DNA from: an uncultured SAR86 cluster bacterium
GTDB lineage: Bacteria > Pseudomonadota > Gammaproteobacteria > Magnimaribacterales > AG-339-G14
DNA length: 64,000 nt
Reading direction: 5' to 3'
Assembly (NCBI GenBank): GCA_902570035.1
Contig: CACFWO010000004.1
Location: 62,001 to 126,000 of the forward strand
Position numbers and translations under genes: made by a program. Below, piece by piece: positions 1 through 9,272 of the stretch; position 1 is the first letter of the stretch; each line of letters begins with the position of its first letter. Under the pieces are notes generated by a model. That model had not been told where the DNA came from, made no database searches, and worked only from the letters and a program-made list of their open reading frames with translations.

Positions 1-384
1 AAGTTCTTTGTATAAGGTTGCCATTTCGAAATCATCCTTGTAATTGTGTATCAAAGTATTGATATCATCATGAGATATAAATGGTTCATCACCTTGAACG
101 TTAATTATTAAATCTTCTTCATGACAATTTATTTTTGTTATTGCTTCGTGGATTCTATCTGTGCCTGTTTTATGATCTACTGAAGTCATAATCACTTGTC
201 CGTTAAATTCTAGAACTTGATCTCTTATCTTCTCAGAATCTGTTGCAATAAATATAAAATTGGCTTCAGACTTTCTACAAGATTCATACACCCATTGAAT
301 CATTGGCTTGCTACCAATTTTCTTTAACGGTTTACCGGGTAATCTAGATGAGGACCATCTAGCAGGGATCACTACATAATTCAT
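1..384 (-). CDS. kdsB: 3-deoxy-manno-octulosonate cytidylyltransferase, N-terminal part (cut by window edge)
   Basis: This enzyme activates KDO with CTP to CMP-KDO in the cytoplasm for the lipopolysaccharide inner core. The 128 visible residues start MNYVVIPARWSSSRLPGKPL, the nucleotide-binding signature of the family, and continue through ATDSEKIRDQV, DHKTGTDRIHEA and INVQGDEPF, all typical of KdsB. The full protein is about 250 residues, so the C-terminal half lies outside the window. The ATG overlaps the stop of the msbA-lpxK gene in an ATGA, so the two are translationally coupled in one lipid A/LPS operon. It is not in the ORF track because it has no stop here. The identification is confident. 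Confidence 0.93.
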   Translation of the reverse strand, partial: MNYVVIPARWSSSRLPGKPLKKIGSKPMIQWVYESCRKSEANFIFIATDSEKIRDQVLEFNGQVIMTSVDHKTGTDRIHEAITKINCHEEDLIINVQGDEPFISHDDINTLIHNYKDDFEMATLYKEL

Positions 385-3152
385 TTAGATTTAATTTCGG
401 CTAAGAAATCTTGTTCAAAGTTATCTGAAACTTCAGCTTCTATCTTTAAATACCAATAATTCGTATGGTCTAGAAATGAGCATTTTATTGCATCTTTTTC
501 TGTCATTACAGTAGGTTGATTATCCATAATTTCAAAATCTACGCTGTGAAAGTCATGATGATCAGGGAAAGCATATTCAGATATGTCAAAACCCAGTTGT
601 TTTAATAAATTAAAAAAATTAGATGGGTTTCCAATTCCTGCAACTGCATTTACTTCTTTTTTCAAGGGCCAGTCGAAAATATCGTATTCCTTTTGGCTTT
701 TCATATGAACCCACTTGAAAGGACGATATTTCATTTCATATTTTGCAACTGAAGGCCATTTTCTATTTGAGCTGATTGTAAAATCAACTGTTTCAATTCT
801 AGATTTTGGCTCTCTAAGTGGTCCTGCTGGAAGAAGTAGCTCGTTTCCAAACTTCCTATTTCCATCAATCATTAATATTTCTATATCTCTTCCAAGAGAA
901 AAGTGCTGCAAACCATCATCGCTTAAAATGACATTACTATCTGTATTTTCCATAAGATGTTTAGCTGCTTGTATCCTATTGGTACCAATGACCACTGGAC
1001 ATTGAGAATTTTTAAACATAATAGCCGGCTCATCTCCAGATTCTTCAATTGGGGTCTCTGAGTTAAGTAGCAGTGGATAGGTCTTTGATTTACTCAAATA
1101 ACCTCTTGAAATTATTCCTGGTTTAAGACCTTCTTTTTTAAGTAATTTGGCAAGGTAAATAATAATTGGAGTTTTTCCTGTGCCACCAACTGTTAGGTTA
1201 CCAACAACTATTGTAAGAAGATTGGGTTTCCATGAATTTGAAATTTGATGTCTTTTTTGTCTGTTAAAAAGAAATTGGTATATCCATGAAAAAGGAATAA
1301 GAAGTTTAGGCCAGAGGCTATTTTCGTACCATGCTTTTTCTAAGTTTGAAACATAGGATTTTGATGCATCTATATTTACTAGAAGATTAGAATTTGGTTC
1401 AGTATCAATATTTAATGTACCGTCATCAAAATCAAATTGATTTCTATAAAGTTGAAAATAAGGACCTTCAGATAATATTAATTGACTGTGCTTACCTCTT
1501 TCTACTATTTCTCCATTTTGAAGAACTAAAATTTCATCTGCTTGCTCTACTGTTGAAAGTCTGTGGGCAATAGTAATTGTAGTTTTACCTTCTTTTAAGT
1601 TAGTAATCGCATCTGTAATCAATCTTTCAGATTCAGAATCTAATGCAGAAGTAGCTTCGTCCAATATTAAAAAAGGTGAATTTTTTAAGATAGCTCTTGC
1701 AATGGCAATTCTCTGTTTCTGTCCTCCGGATAATAATGTTCCATTATCACCGATAACAGTTTTATACCCATCAGGAAAAGATTCTATGAATTGATGCGCA
1801 TTTGCTTTTTTTGCTGCTTCATAGACATCTTCTTCACTGGTGTCGATATCTCCATAAAAAATATTATTAAATATTGTGTCATTGAATAAAGTTATCTCTT
1901 GTCCTACGTAGGAGATTTGATCTCTTAAGGATTCCAAAGAAAGCTCTTCAATCCTTGTTCCATCGATAAAAATTCCGCCCTCTGTGGCGTCATAAAATCT
2001 AGGGATCAGATTAATTATGCTGCTTTTTCCTGCACCTGAGCTTCCAACAATAGCTAAATTAGAACCTTTTTCTAACTCAAAATTTATATTCTTAAGGGAA
2101 TATTCTTTTGAACTAGAATATTTAAGGGAGACATTATCAAATTTTATTTTTCCTTCAGAATTCTTAATTATTTTTGAGCCATCATCTTTTTCTGGAGTTT
2201 CATCAATTTGCTTGAAAATATCTTCTGCTGCTGCAATACCTTTTTGGAACATAACATTAGTAGAAGATAATTGTCTGATTGGTTTTGCTAGCATTCCTGC
2301 ACTACCAAAGAAAGCTATAAATGTTCCTGATGACATTGATGTGATTACAGAGGGATCTAAGGCAAACCAAGTGATTAATGCTAATGCCAGAGATATTATT
2401 AATTGAATAAGCGGAGAAGCAATTGAGTTTGTAGATTCTAATTTCAAATTTTGAATTCGATTTGCATCGCTCGCCTCATTAAATTTATCAATTTCAAGAT
2501 TTTCATTACCGAAAATTTTTAATTCTTTATGAGCATTTATAGATTCTGAACTCACATGAGTAACATCACCCATGGCAGATTGAATTTTTTTACTAAGACG
2601 TCTTAATCTTTTCCCAGCAATAGAAACAATAAAGCCAATTAAGGGTGCTGCAATTATTAAGACTAGGGTTAATTTCCAATTTAAGTAAATTAAGTAACCT
2701 AATAGTCCTATTACTATCAAGCCTTCTCTTATAATAATCTTGACTGCATCAGTAACTGCACTACTAACCTGCATTACATTAAAAGTAATTCTGGATAATA
2801 AATGACCACTGGAGGATTTATCATAAAAACTCACTGGCATCGAAATCAATGATTTGAATAAATCTACTCTCAAATTGTGAATTAATTTATTCGAAATAAA
2901 GGCCATAAAAAAATTTGAAAGATAAAAACCGATTCCTCTTATTAGAGCTATGGCTATAAGTGCAAGAGGTAAGATTGTTTGGACTGTTTGATTTGGATTT
3001 TCTATAAAATCAACTATTCTTCTTAACCATTCCGCTGCCCCTACTTGAGCTGCAGCAAATAATACAAATCCAAAAAAACTTATCAAGAAATAAGGAATGC
3101 TTGAAGAAACATAGCCAAAAAGACGTGCAAGATATGAAGTATTGCTTTTCAT
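381..3152 (-). CDS. msbA-lpxK: MsbA lipid A exporter fused to LpxK tetraacyldisaccharide 4'-kinase
   Basis: One 923-residue open frame carries two lipid A enzymes. Residues about 1-577 are a complete MsbA-type ABC half-transporter: six membrane segments, Walker A GSSGAGKSS near 370, LSGGQKQRIAIARA and Walker B LILDEATSALD. It flips lipid A across the inner membrane. After a linker of about 25 residues, residues about 602-923 are a full-length LpxK, beginning with the membrane-associated segment WPKLLIPFSWIYQFLF and then P-loop VGNLTVGGTGKTP near 650. LpxK phosphorylates the 4' position of the lipid A precursor. In most proteobacteria msbA and lpxK are separate neighbours; here no stop or frameshift separates them. 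Downstream kdsB overlaps by ATGA; lolD lies 45 bp upstream. Both domains look intact, so a functional bifunctional protein is likely. A sequencing error that merged two adjacent genes cannot be excluded. Confidence 0.92.
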   Translation of the reverse strand: MKSNTSYLARLFGYVSSSIPYFLISFFGFVLFAAAQVGAAEWLRRIVDFIENPNQTVQTILPLALIAIALIRGIGFYLSNFFMAFISNKLIHNLRVDLFKSLISMPVSFYDKSSSGHLLSRITFNVMQVSSAVTDAVKIIIREGLIVIGLLGYLIYLNWKLTLVLIIAAPLIGFIVSIAGKRLRRLSKKIQSAMGDVTHVSSESINAHKELKIFGNENLEIDKFNEASDANRIQNLKLESTNSIASPLIQLIISLALALITWFALDPSVITSMSSGTFIAFFGSAGMLAKPIRQLSSTNVMFQKGIAAAEDIFKQIDETPEKDDGSKIIKNSEGKIKFDNVSLKYSSSKEYSLKNINFELEKGSNLAIVGSSGAGKSSIINLIPRFYDATEGGIFIDGTRIEELSLESLRDQISYVGQEITLFNDTIFNNIFYGDIDTSEEDVYEAAKKANAHQFIESFPDGYKTVIGDNGTLLSGGQKQRIAIARAILKNSPFLILDEATSALDSESERLITDAITNLKEGKTTITIAHRLSTVEQADEILVLQNGEIVERGKHSQLILSEGPYFQLYRNQFDFDDGTLNIDTEPNSNLLVNIDASKSYVSNLEKAWYENSLWPKLLIPFSWIYQFLFNRQKRHQISNSWKPNLLTIVVGNLTVGGTGKTPIIIYLAKLLKKEGLKPGIISRGYLSKSKTYPLLLNSETPIEESGDEPAIMFKNSQCPVVIGTNRIQAAKHLMENTDSNVILSDDGLQHFSLGRDIEILMIDGNRKFGNELLLPAGPLREPKSRIETVDFTISSNRKWPSVAKYEMKYRPFKWVHMKSQKEYDIFDWPLKKEVNAVAGIGNPSNFFNLLKQLGFDISEYAFPDHHDFHSVDFEIMDNQPTVMTEKDAIKCSFLDHTNYWYLKIEAEVSDNFEQDFLAEIKSK

Positions 3153-3197
3153 GCCTAAAAAAAGGGTTATTTTACCTTTTTAGAAGAATTTTATCTC

Positions 3198-3869
3198 TTA
3201 GCCCTGTATTAAATTGAGCTTACCTTGTTCAAGTAAATATTTTGAATTTGGCATAAATTTCAAATTTTCATCATGAGTAGCAATAACCACAGAAATATCA
3301 ATCTCATTAAATACATCGTCTATCAATTCCATGACTTCATCAGAAGTGTTTCTATCTAAATCTCCTGTCGGTTCATCCATGACTATTAATTTTGGTTTAT
3401 TAATTAATGCTCTTGCAATCGCGCATCTCTGTCTTTCTCCACCAGATAGTTGATCAGGTAAGTGATCTTTTCTGTCAGAAATTTTTAATTTATCAATAAG
3501 AAAGTTTGCAAAATCTTTATCAATATTATTAGCTATAGATCCTGGGAGAATGATGTTCTCATGAAGAGAAAATTCTTCTAAGAGATGATGAGATTGAAAA
3601 ACTACACCTATATCATTTAGCCTTAAATTTGAGAGCTCTTTATCCGATAAAGATTCTATAGGTTTGTCTGCAAAAATCATTGAACCATTAGAGGGAATTT
3701 CTAGAGTACTTAGAATATTTAACAGAGTAGTTTTTCCAGAACCTGACTTTCCATAAATAATTAATCTGTCGTTATCATTTATTTCAAGATTAAGGTTAAT
3801 AAGAGGAGAAATAACGTTCTCTCCAGTTTGATAATCTTTTCCAATATCTTGTAATTTAACTAAGTTCAT
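3198..3869 (-). CDS. lolD: Lipoprotein-releasing ABC transporter ATPase LolD
   Basis: This is the cytoplasmic ATPase that powers release of outer-membrane lipoproteins from the inner membrane to LolA. The 223 residues show Walker A GKSGSGKTT near residue 41, the signature LSGGERQRCAIARAL, Walker B LIVMDEPTGDLD and the H-loop ATHDE; length and the MacB/LolD-type spacing fit. Its ATG overlaps the stop of the upstream lolC/E gene by one base, so both subunits are co-translated. The periplasmic carrier lolA is elsewhere in the window, after ftsK. Confident. Confidence 0.92.
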   Translation of the reverse strand: MNLVKLQDIGKDYQTGENVISPLINLNLEINDNDRLIIYGKSGSGKTTLLNILSTLEIPSNGSMIFADKPIESLSDKELSNLRLNDIGVVFQSHHLLEEFSLHENIILPGSIANNIDKDFANFLIDKLKISDRKDHLPDQLSGGERQRCAIARALINKPKLIVMDEPTGDLDRNTSDEVMELIDDVFNEIDISVVIATHDENLKFMPNSKYLLEQGKLNLIQG

Positions 3870-5101
3870 TATTTTAATATCTTAGCTGGGATAATTTTTG
3901 AAGCTGATCTAGCGGGATAGATGCTTGCAAATGATGTTATCAATAATGATCCTAATATAATTGAAATTATCCACTCAATTCGTAAGTCTGTAGGAAGATA
4001 ACTTATGAAATACCATTGCAAATAACCAGAAATAATGACATCAAAATATGATGAGGCTATAAAAAAAGAAATAAACAAACCTAAAAGAGTTCCAATAGAT
4101 ATTCCCCAAAAAGAGATTATCAAGCCAAGATATAAAAATATTTGAATAATTTTCATATCACTCATGCCTAGTGTTTTTAGGATTGCAATTTGTTCCTTTT
4201 TTTCATTAAGCATCATCATTAACATTGCCACTACATTAAAGGCTGCAATAACTATGATTAAACTAGTTAGCAAAAAAACTAAACTTCTTTCCATGCCAAC
4301 AGCTCTCCAAAGAGTCCCAAACTGAGAACTCCAATCATTAACTCTTAGAGGTTGTTTAGAATAATTCTGGGCTTCTATTAAAGCATCGTAAGTTAAATCT
4401 GGAGCGTCAAAAAGATCATCAAATTTCAGTCTAATGCCTGTCACATTTCCTGATAGTGAAAGAAGTTTCGAGGCATCATTAATGTTTATGAATGCATAAT
4501 TTGAATCTAGATCATTAGATCCCATGCTATAAATTCCAGAAATAGAAAAAACTTTCATTTTTGGATAAATTCCGGTTAAAGAAACTTTGGGATTTGGTAA
4601 TAATAAAGTTACTTTATCTCCAATAGAAACAGATAGCTGTCTTGCTAATAAATCACCTAAGATTAAGTTAAAACTGCCTTCGCTTAGATCATCAAATGAT
4701 CCAACGAACATATTGTTTGGAACATTAGAAACATTTGATTCATACGAAGGATCAACTCCATAAATCAGAGTTCCCTTCAATTTTGATTTAGAGCCAATAA
4801 GTGACTGAGTCTCTACATATGGTGCTGCACCTTTAAGTCTATCCATATCAGATAACGAATCAATAAGTTCAATTGGATTAGAAATTGATGAGTAACCGTA
4901 AATGTTTCCGTGAGGAATTGAGTTTAATATTTTCTCCTTTAGTTCTTTTTCAAATCCGTTAAATACCGAGGAAACAATTATAAGAACAGCTACTCCAAGA
5001 GATACTGAACCCAGGGATAATTTGGATACAAAAGATAAGAATCCTTCCTTTTTAGAATTGAAATATCTTAAAGCAATAAAAAAAGGAAGGTTTTGTCTCA
5101 A
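3869..5101 (-). CDS. lolC: Lipoprotein-releasing ABC transporter permease LolC/LolE family
   Basis: Inner-membrane permease of the lipoprotein release complex. The 410 residues have the FtsX/MacB-like layout: an N-terminal membrane helix after FIALRYFNSKKEGFLSFVS, a large periplasmic domain (about 50-260), and three C-terminal helices that include the conserved NEKKEQIAILKTLGMSDMKI cytoplasmic loop. Only one LolC/E paralogue is present here, so the complex may be a homodimeric LolF-type one; a second copy outside the window is possible. It sits 6 bp after the aldehyde dehydrogenase gene and overlaps lolD. The symbol lolC is used loosely because C and E cannot be told apart by eye. Confidence 0.88.
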   Translation of the reverse strand: MRQNLPFFIALRYFNSKKEGFLSFVSKLSLGSVSLGVAVLIIVSSVFNGFEKELKEKILNSIPHGNIYGYSSISNPIELIDSLSDMDRLKGAAPYVETQSLIGSKSKLKGTLIYGVDPSYESNVSNVPNNMFVGSFDDLSEGSFNLILGDLLARQLSVSIGDKVTLLLPNPKVSLTGIYPKMKVFSISGIYSMGSNDLDSNYAFININDASKLLSLSGNVTGIRLKFDDLFDAPDLTYDALIEAQNYSKQPLRVNDWSSQFGTLWRAVGMERSLVFLLTSLIIVIAAFNVVAMLMMMLNEKKEQIAILKTLGMSDMKIIQIFLYLGLIISFWGISIGTLLGLFISFFIASSYFDVIISGYLQWYFISYLPTDLRIEWIISIILGSLLITSFASIYPARSASKIIPAKILK

Positions 5102-5107
5102 TAGATT

Positions 5108-6559
5108 TTATTTAAGAGCGTTCTTTTTGGCTGATTCAAACATTTTACCTTTATAAGGAGGCATCATGTTTTTCAATAAATCAGAACTAAATTGAGTTAG
5201 AACTGATTTTTGATGACTGAATCTCTTAAAACCTTCATGACCGTGATAAGAACCAATACCACTGTCTCCAACTCCACCAAAAGGCATATCTTCCTGACCG
5301 TAGTGCCAAACAACATCGTTAATAGTTGCTCCACCAGATGTGGTTCTATTAAGAATTTTATTTTGGGTATCTTTATTTTTGCCAAAATAATATAAGGCTA
5401 AAGGTCTAGGTTTTGAATTGACGTAACTTATAGTTTCATCGATATCCTCATATTCTTTGATAGGCATGACAGGCCCAAAGATTTCTTCCTGCATGATTTT
5501 CATATCATCAGTAGGATTTAAGACAAAAGTAGGAGGAATTTTATGTCCCTCTTGTTGCTCAAAATCTTCATTTGCAGGATTAATTGTTTTTATTTCAGCA
5601 CCTTTTTCTTTTGCATCTTCTATAAGGCTATTAATCCTTTCAAAATGTCGTTGATTAACAATTGAAGTGTAGTGTTCGTTGTATTTCATATCTGGATACA
5701 TTTCAGAAACAGCTTTAGTACTTTCATCTATAAATTCATCAACTTTACCTTTAGGCATCATCATGTAATCAGGAGCAATACAGATTTGACCTGCATTCAT
5801 TGTTTTACCACGCATCAATCTTGTAGCAGACAAAGAAACATCGGCAGTTTCATCCATAATTACTGGAGATTTACCACCTAGTTCAAGCGTAACTGGGACA
5901 AGGTTTCCCGAGGCGGATTGCATAACTTTTCTACCGTTATTAGTTGATCCAGTAAAAAGTAAGTGATCGAAGTTTAAATTTCCAAAAGCCTCTGCTACAT
6001 CTGGACCACCTAGAAAGACTTCAACTTCTGCTTTATCGTAAAATTCATTAAACATCTTTTTAGTTAGGTCTGATGTTTTCGGAGTTATTTCTGAGGGTTT
6101 AATCATTACTCTATTTCCGGCAGCAAATGCTTGTGCAATTGGAGAAATAATTAAATTGATTGGAAAATTCCATGGTTTAATCATTCCAATGGTTCCAAGA
6201 GGTTGATATTGAATTTCTGTCTTAGCACCCAATAAACGCATCATTAATCTTGCCACGAAAGGCTGACTTGAATTTGATTGTCTGGTTTCAGACTTCATCC
6301 ACTTTTTAAGGTTTTTGATTGAATAATCAACACTACCTAAGCTAGACATAACTTCTGATAAAAAAGTACTGTTCTTATCTCTAGTTCCATAATCTTCACT
6401 AATAGTATCTACTATCTCATCAGAATATTTTTTTAACATCAGAGAAAGTCTATTTAATCTATCCAAACGTAATTCATAACTTGCAGGCCCTTCATCGGTA
6501 TGAGCCTTTTTTTGCAAAGCTAAAACTTCCTTCATTTCATCAAAAACAGAATCAGTCAT
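5108..6559 (-). CDS. Coniferyl-aldehyde-dehydrogenase-like NAD(P)+ aldehyde dehydrogenase
   Basis: A 483-residue aldehyde dehydrogenase that should oxidise an aldehyde to the acid. Visible motifs are PWNFPINLIISP (cofactor site), FTGSTNNGRKVM, the general-base glutamate in ELGGKSP near 225 and the nucleophilic cysteine in NAGQICIAPDY near 257. The short N-terminus and the YGQEDMPFGGVGDSGIGSYHG end resemble the class 3-like coniferyl aldehyde dehydrogenase group. It has a strong ribosome-binding site (AGGAGGAAATATG). It follows an SDR and an MFS exporter on the same strand, so it may handle an aldehyde made from an alcohol or lipid. The exact substrate cannot be told from sequence. Confidence 0.85.
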   Translation of the reverse strand: MTDSVFDEMKEVLALQKKAHTDEGPASYELRLDRLNRLSLMLKKYSDEIVDTISEDYGTRDKNSTFLSEVMSSLGSVDYSIKNLKKWMKSETRQSNSSQPFVARLMMRLLGAKTEIQYQPLGTIGMIKPWNFPINLIISPIAQAFAAGNRVMIKPSEITPKTSDLTKKMFNEFYDKAEVEVFLGGPDVAEAFGNLNFDHLLFTGSTNNGRKVMQSASGNLVPVTLELGGKSPVIMDETADVSLSATRLMRGKTMNAGQICIAPDYMMMPKGKVDEFIDESTKAVSEMYPDMKYNEHYTSIVNQRHFERINSLIEDAKEKGAEIKTINPANEDFEQQEGHKIPPTFVLNPTDDMKIMQEEIFGPVMPIKEYEDIDETISYVNSKPRPLALYYFGKNKDTQNKILNRTTSGGATINDVVWHYGQEDMPFGGVGDSGIGSYHGHEGFKRFSHQKSVLTQFSSDLLKNMMPPYKGKMFESAKKNALK

Positions 6560-6582
6560 ATTTCCTCCTGTAAATTACAATT

Positions 6583-7476
6583 CTAAACAGTTCTTTGTTT
6601 TTTGTCTTTCTCGTTAGAGCCTTTTATTGTATTTTTGATGGCTACCCAATCTTCATCCTTAAAAGAGCTCATCATCGAAAAAGTGCCCCCACCAGTGATG
6701 TATTGTGCTCCATCAATAGCAATAGTTTGACCTGTAAGATATTCACAGCCATCTGCCATTAAGAAAGTAGCTAAATTCCCAAGTTCATCCATTTTTCCTA
6801 CTCTTCCTAATGGAACATTACTTCTTTCAGCATCCTCAGATATATCAGATTTTTTGTCCCCTGTTTGAGGCATCAACCTTGCCCAAGCTCCCTCTGTTGG
6901 AAACGGACCTGGAGCGATAGAGTTTAATCTTATGCCGTGAGGTCCCCATTCAACTGCTAATGATTTTGTCATGGCATTAATACCTGACTTTGACATTGCA
7001 GATGGAACAACAAATGGTGATCCGGTCCAAACCCATGTTGCTAGAATCGAGACAATACTTCCCTTATGGCCAAGTTCTAACCATCTTTTACCAACAGCAT
7101 TAGTAATATAGAAAGTACCGTGAAAGACAATTGATGCAATTGCATTAAAACCATTTGGTGATAAATCTTTAGTTCTTGAAATAAAATTTCCAGCGGCATT
7201 GTTTACTAGCCCATCTAGCGGTCCTTCATTAAAAATATTTTCAATATTTTCTTCAATTGACATTGCGTCTCTAATGTCGAGAGGGAAATAATTAACTTTT
7301 CCACCATGCTCAGACATTATTTCATCAGCAGCGTCCTTAAGAACGTTTTCCCTTCTACCACAAATGTAAACTTCCGCTCCGTGCTTGACGAAGTGCCTAG
7401 TCATTTCTTTACCGAGACCCGATCCACCTCCGGTTACTAAGATTCTTTTTCCTTTTAATACATTTTTATCAAACAT
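6583..7476 (-). CDS. SDR oxidoreductase resembling 2,4-dienoyl-CoA reductase (DECR type)
   Basis: A Rossmann-fold short-chain dehydrogenase of 297 residues. TGGGSGLGKEM binds NADP(H), NNAAGNF is the structural motif, and APGPFPTEGAWARL matches the DECR/peroxisomal dienoyl-CoA reductase pattern. The usual YxxxK tyrosine is replaced by serine (VVPSAMSKSG), as in mitochondrial DECR, which supports that assignment over a generic dehydrogenase. The likely role is reduction of 2,4-dienoyl-CoA during unsaturated fatty acid breakdown. The ORF track begins 36 codons earlier inside the MFS gene; MFDKN is the proper start because the Rossmann motif follows at once. The start overlaps the MFS stop by 8 bp. 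Confidence 0.85.
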   Translation of the reverse strand: MFDKNVLKGKRILVTGGGSGLGKEMTRHFVKHGAEVYICGRRENVLKDAADEIMSEHGGKVNYFPLDIRDAMSIEENIENIFNEGPLDGLVNNAAGNFISRTKDLSPNGFNAIASIVFHGTFYITNAVGKRWLELGHKGSIVSILATWVWTGSPFVVPSAMSKSGINAMTKSLAVEWGPHGIRLNSIAPGPFPTEGAWARLMPQTGDKKSDISEDAERSNVPLGRVGKMDELGNLATFLMADGCEYLTGQTIAIDGAQYITGGGTFSMMSSFKDEDWVAIKNTIKGSNEKDKKQRTV

Positions 7477-8698
7477 TAATTTCTCCCGTATGAAGCTTGT
7501 TAGTAAATTTTTTAGACAAGTTAATAAACATGATAATGAGTACAGATAGAATGGCAATAAATATAAAAGGATAATTTGGCGCAATCATATACAAAGGCAT
7601 GGTTATGATAGGCGTCAGAAGATGACCTAATGGCATTACACCCCCTAACAACCCATTTATTAAACCCTGTTCATTTTTATTTACCGATAAAGACAGTTGC
7701 GCTACATTTCCAGATCGCGTGAGAGCAGATCCCACTCCATGCAAAGTCAGATACACAAACAAAATGTAAATGCTTGGTGCAAACGCTATTCCTAAAAATG
7801 AAGCTAACATTATCAATGGTCCTACTCTTAATAATAAATAAGGAGAAAGTCTTAATCTATCAACCAAAAATAACTGAGTTAAAAGACCTGATATTGCTAT
7901 CAACGAAAAACCAAATGCAACGTAAGGATAAATATTATCAATTTCAGGACTTAGATCTTGAAAATAAAGAGATGCTGTAAGTACCATTGTTGCATTCGAC
8001 ATACCCATAAAAGCGGCAACGAACATCGATGGCCAAATTCTTTCATCTAAATAATTTATTTTTTTTACGCTTTTATCGACTTCTATATTCACATAAGAGT
8101 TCTTCATTAATCTAAAATTCATATATCCAGCAACTAAGCCAGCAAGACCAATGATTAAGAATGGGAGCGAAAAATCTCCATTACTAAGCCATAGTACTAA
8201 TCCAACAAAAATTGGGCCTACAATCACACCGAATTGCCAGCCTGCATCAAAACGGGCAAATCCAGCTGTCCGAAGTTCAGGCGTGGTAATATCTGCAATC
8301 CTGCCCCCTGCTGCTGGTCGAACGGCGCTTCCAAAAAGGCCATTTATTAATCTTGTTAAAATTAATAAGGGAAGTACAAGATAAAGAGGGATTAATAATT
8401 GTCTCGCAGATTCAATTAATGTCGTTATCAAAATAAGAGAGATTGCGAATCCAATCATTCCTATTAAAAAAATCCAGTGTCTGCCAAATTTATCACTTAA
8501 ATCACCCCAAAATGGACTGGAAATCATCCAAGCAACAGCAGAAATAGAGAAAATTAAACCTACTTGGAACTCATTAAAGCCTAAATTTCTGACTTCCGGA
8601 GGGATTAAAATAAACATTGTTGATTGCCCAGCACCAACAAACGCCAAAGCCATAGCTAACAACCATATTGATCGAGGTGCACTATTATTCGATGGCAT
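7469..8698 (-). CDS. MFS transporter, TetA-like drug/metabolite exporter
   Basis: A 409-residue, 12-helix major facilitator protein of the inner membrane. The A-motif between helices 2 and 3 is clear (SPFWGDLSDKFGRHWIFLIG) and helix 5 has a WQFGVIVGPIFVG antiporter-type motif, both usual in proton-driven exporters. The substrate is unknown. It starts 7 bp after the upstream unknown gene and overlaps the SDR start by 8 bp, so it belongs to the trpS-to-kdsB gene run. Confidence 0.85.
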   Translation of the reverse strand: MPSNNSAPRSIWLLAMALAFVGAGQSTMFILIPPEVRNLGFNEFQVGLIFSISAVAWMISSPFWGDLSDKFGRHWIFLIGMIGFAISLILITTLIESARQLLIPLYLVLPLLILTRLINGLFGSAVRPAAGGRIADITTPELRTAGFARFDAGWQFGVIVGPIFVGLVLWLSNGDFSLPFLIIGLAGLVAGYMNFRLMKNSYVNIEVDKSVKKINYLDERIWPSMFVAAFMGMSNATMVLTASLYFQDLSPEIDNIYPYVAFGFSLIAISGLLTQLFLVDRLRLSPYLLLRVGPLIMLASFLGIAFAPSIYILFVYLTLHGVGSALTRSGNVAQLSLSVNKNEQGLINGLLGGVMPLGHLLTPIITMPLYMIAPNYPFIFIAILSVLIIMFINLSKKFTNKLHTGEINV

Positions 8699-8705
8699 AG
8701 ATTTT

Positions 8706-9272
8706 TTAATCTCTAGCTAGAAAGATAAGGAAAAAAGAATTTTTACTTCGGGTAAAGCAAATAAACTCATCATAAGAAATTAGAGCATGAGACCACTCAT
8801 GCTCATATTTGATTGCCTTGATGTCTTTAAAAGATTCAGAATTTTCTAAAAATACAAATTTATAACTATCAAAATAAATTTTATTTACTCTTTCGTTAAA
8901 TTTTCCAATTGATTCATTATTAATGACATTCTTATATTTGGTTTTTGCATTAACTACAGAATCAACTGATTTAAAAAAAGAATTATTAGGAGGTATTTCA
9001 AGGTAATTTTCTACTTGAACGTTTTTAGATAGAAAAGGCCCATGATATTTTGGGAGATAATTAAAGAAATTCCCAGTTAGTTGGAAATTAAAAAAAGGAC
9101 TAGCCTTGTATATTTCTAATAATTTTTTTGATGAATAAGATTTATTATTATTAATGGAAAAAAAAGAAATTAAACATTGGAAATTTGTACCTAATCTAAG
9201 ATAGTCAGTACCATTTAAAAGTAAATCTTCATTTTTATGTGAAGAAGATTTTTTACTTTTTTCAAATTCCAA
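8706..9272 (-). CDS. Uncharacterised 188-residue protein
   Basis: I do not recognise this protein. It is rich in Asn, Ser, Lys and Phe, has no signal peptide and no clear membrane helix, and ends in a hydrophobic FFLIFLARD. A central part (LEIPPNNSFFKSVDSVV) and a C-terminal EHEWSHALISYDEFICF stretch look structured. The start overlaps the end of trpS by 11 bp and the stop is 7 bp before the MFS gene, so it is translated as part of the same run. The ordered in-frame overlap and absence of stops over 188 codons argue that it is real. Confidence 0.65.
   Translation of the reverse strand: MEFEKSKKSSSHKNEDLLLNGTDYLRLGTNFQCLISFFSINNNKSYSSKKLLEIYKASPFFNFQLTGNFFNYLPKYHGPFLSKNVQVENYLEIPPNNSFFKSVDSVVNAKTKYKNVINNESIGKFNERVNKIYFDSYKFVFLENSESFKDIKAIKYEHEWSHALISYDEFICFTRSKNSFFLIFLARD

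Noticed and set aside
715-1005. 96-residue plus-strand ORF
   Set aside because: Antisense shadow of the LpxK domain with no ribosome-binding site or recognisable protein.
7477-7584. 36-codon extension of the SDR ORF
   Set aside because: It is a shadow of the MFS gene; the Rossmann motif follows MFDKN directly.
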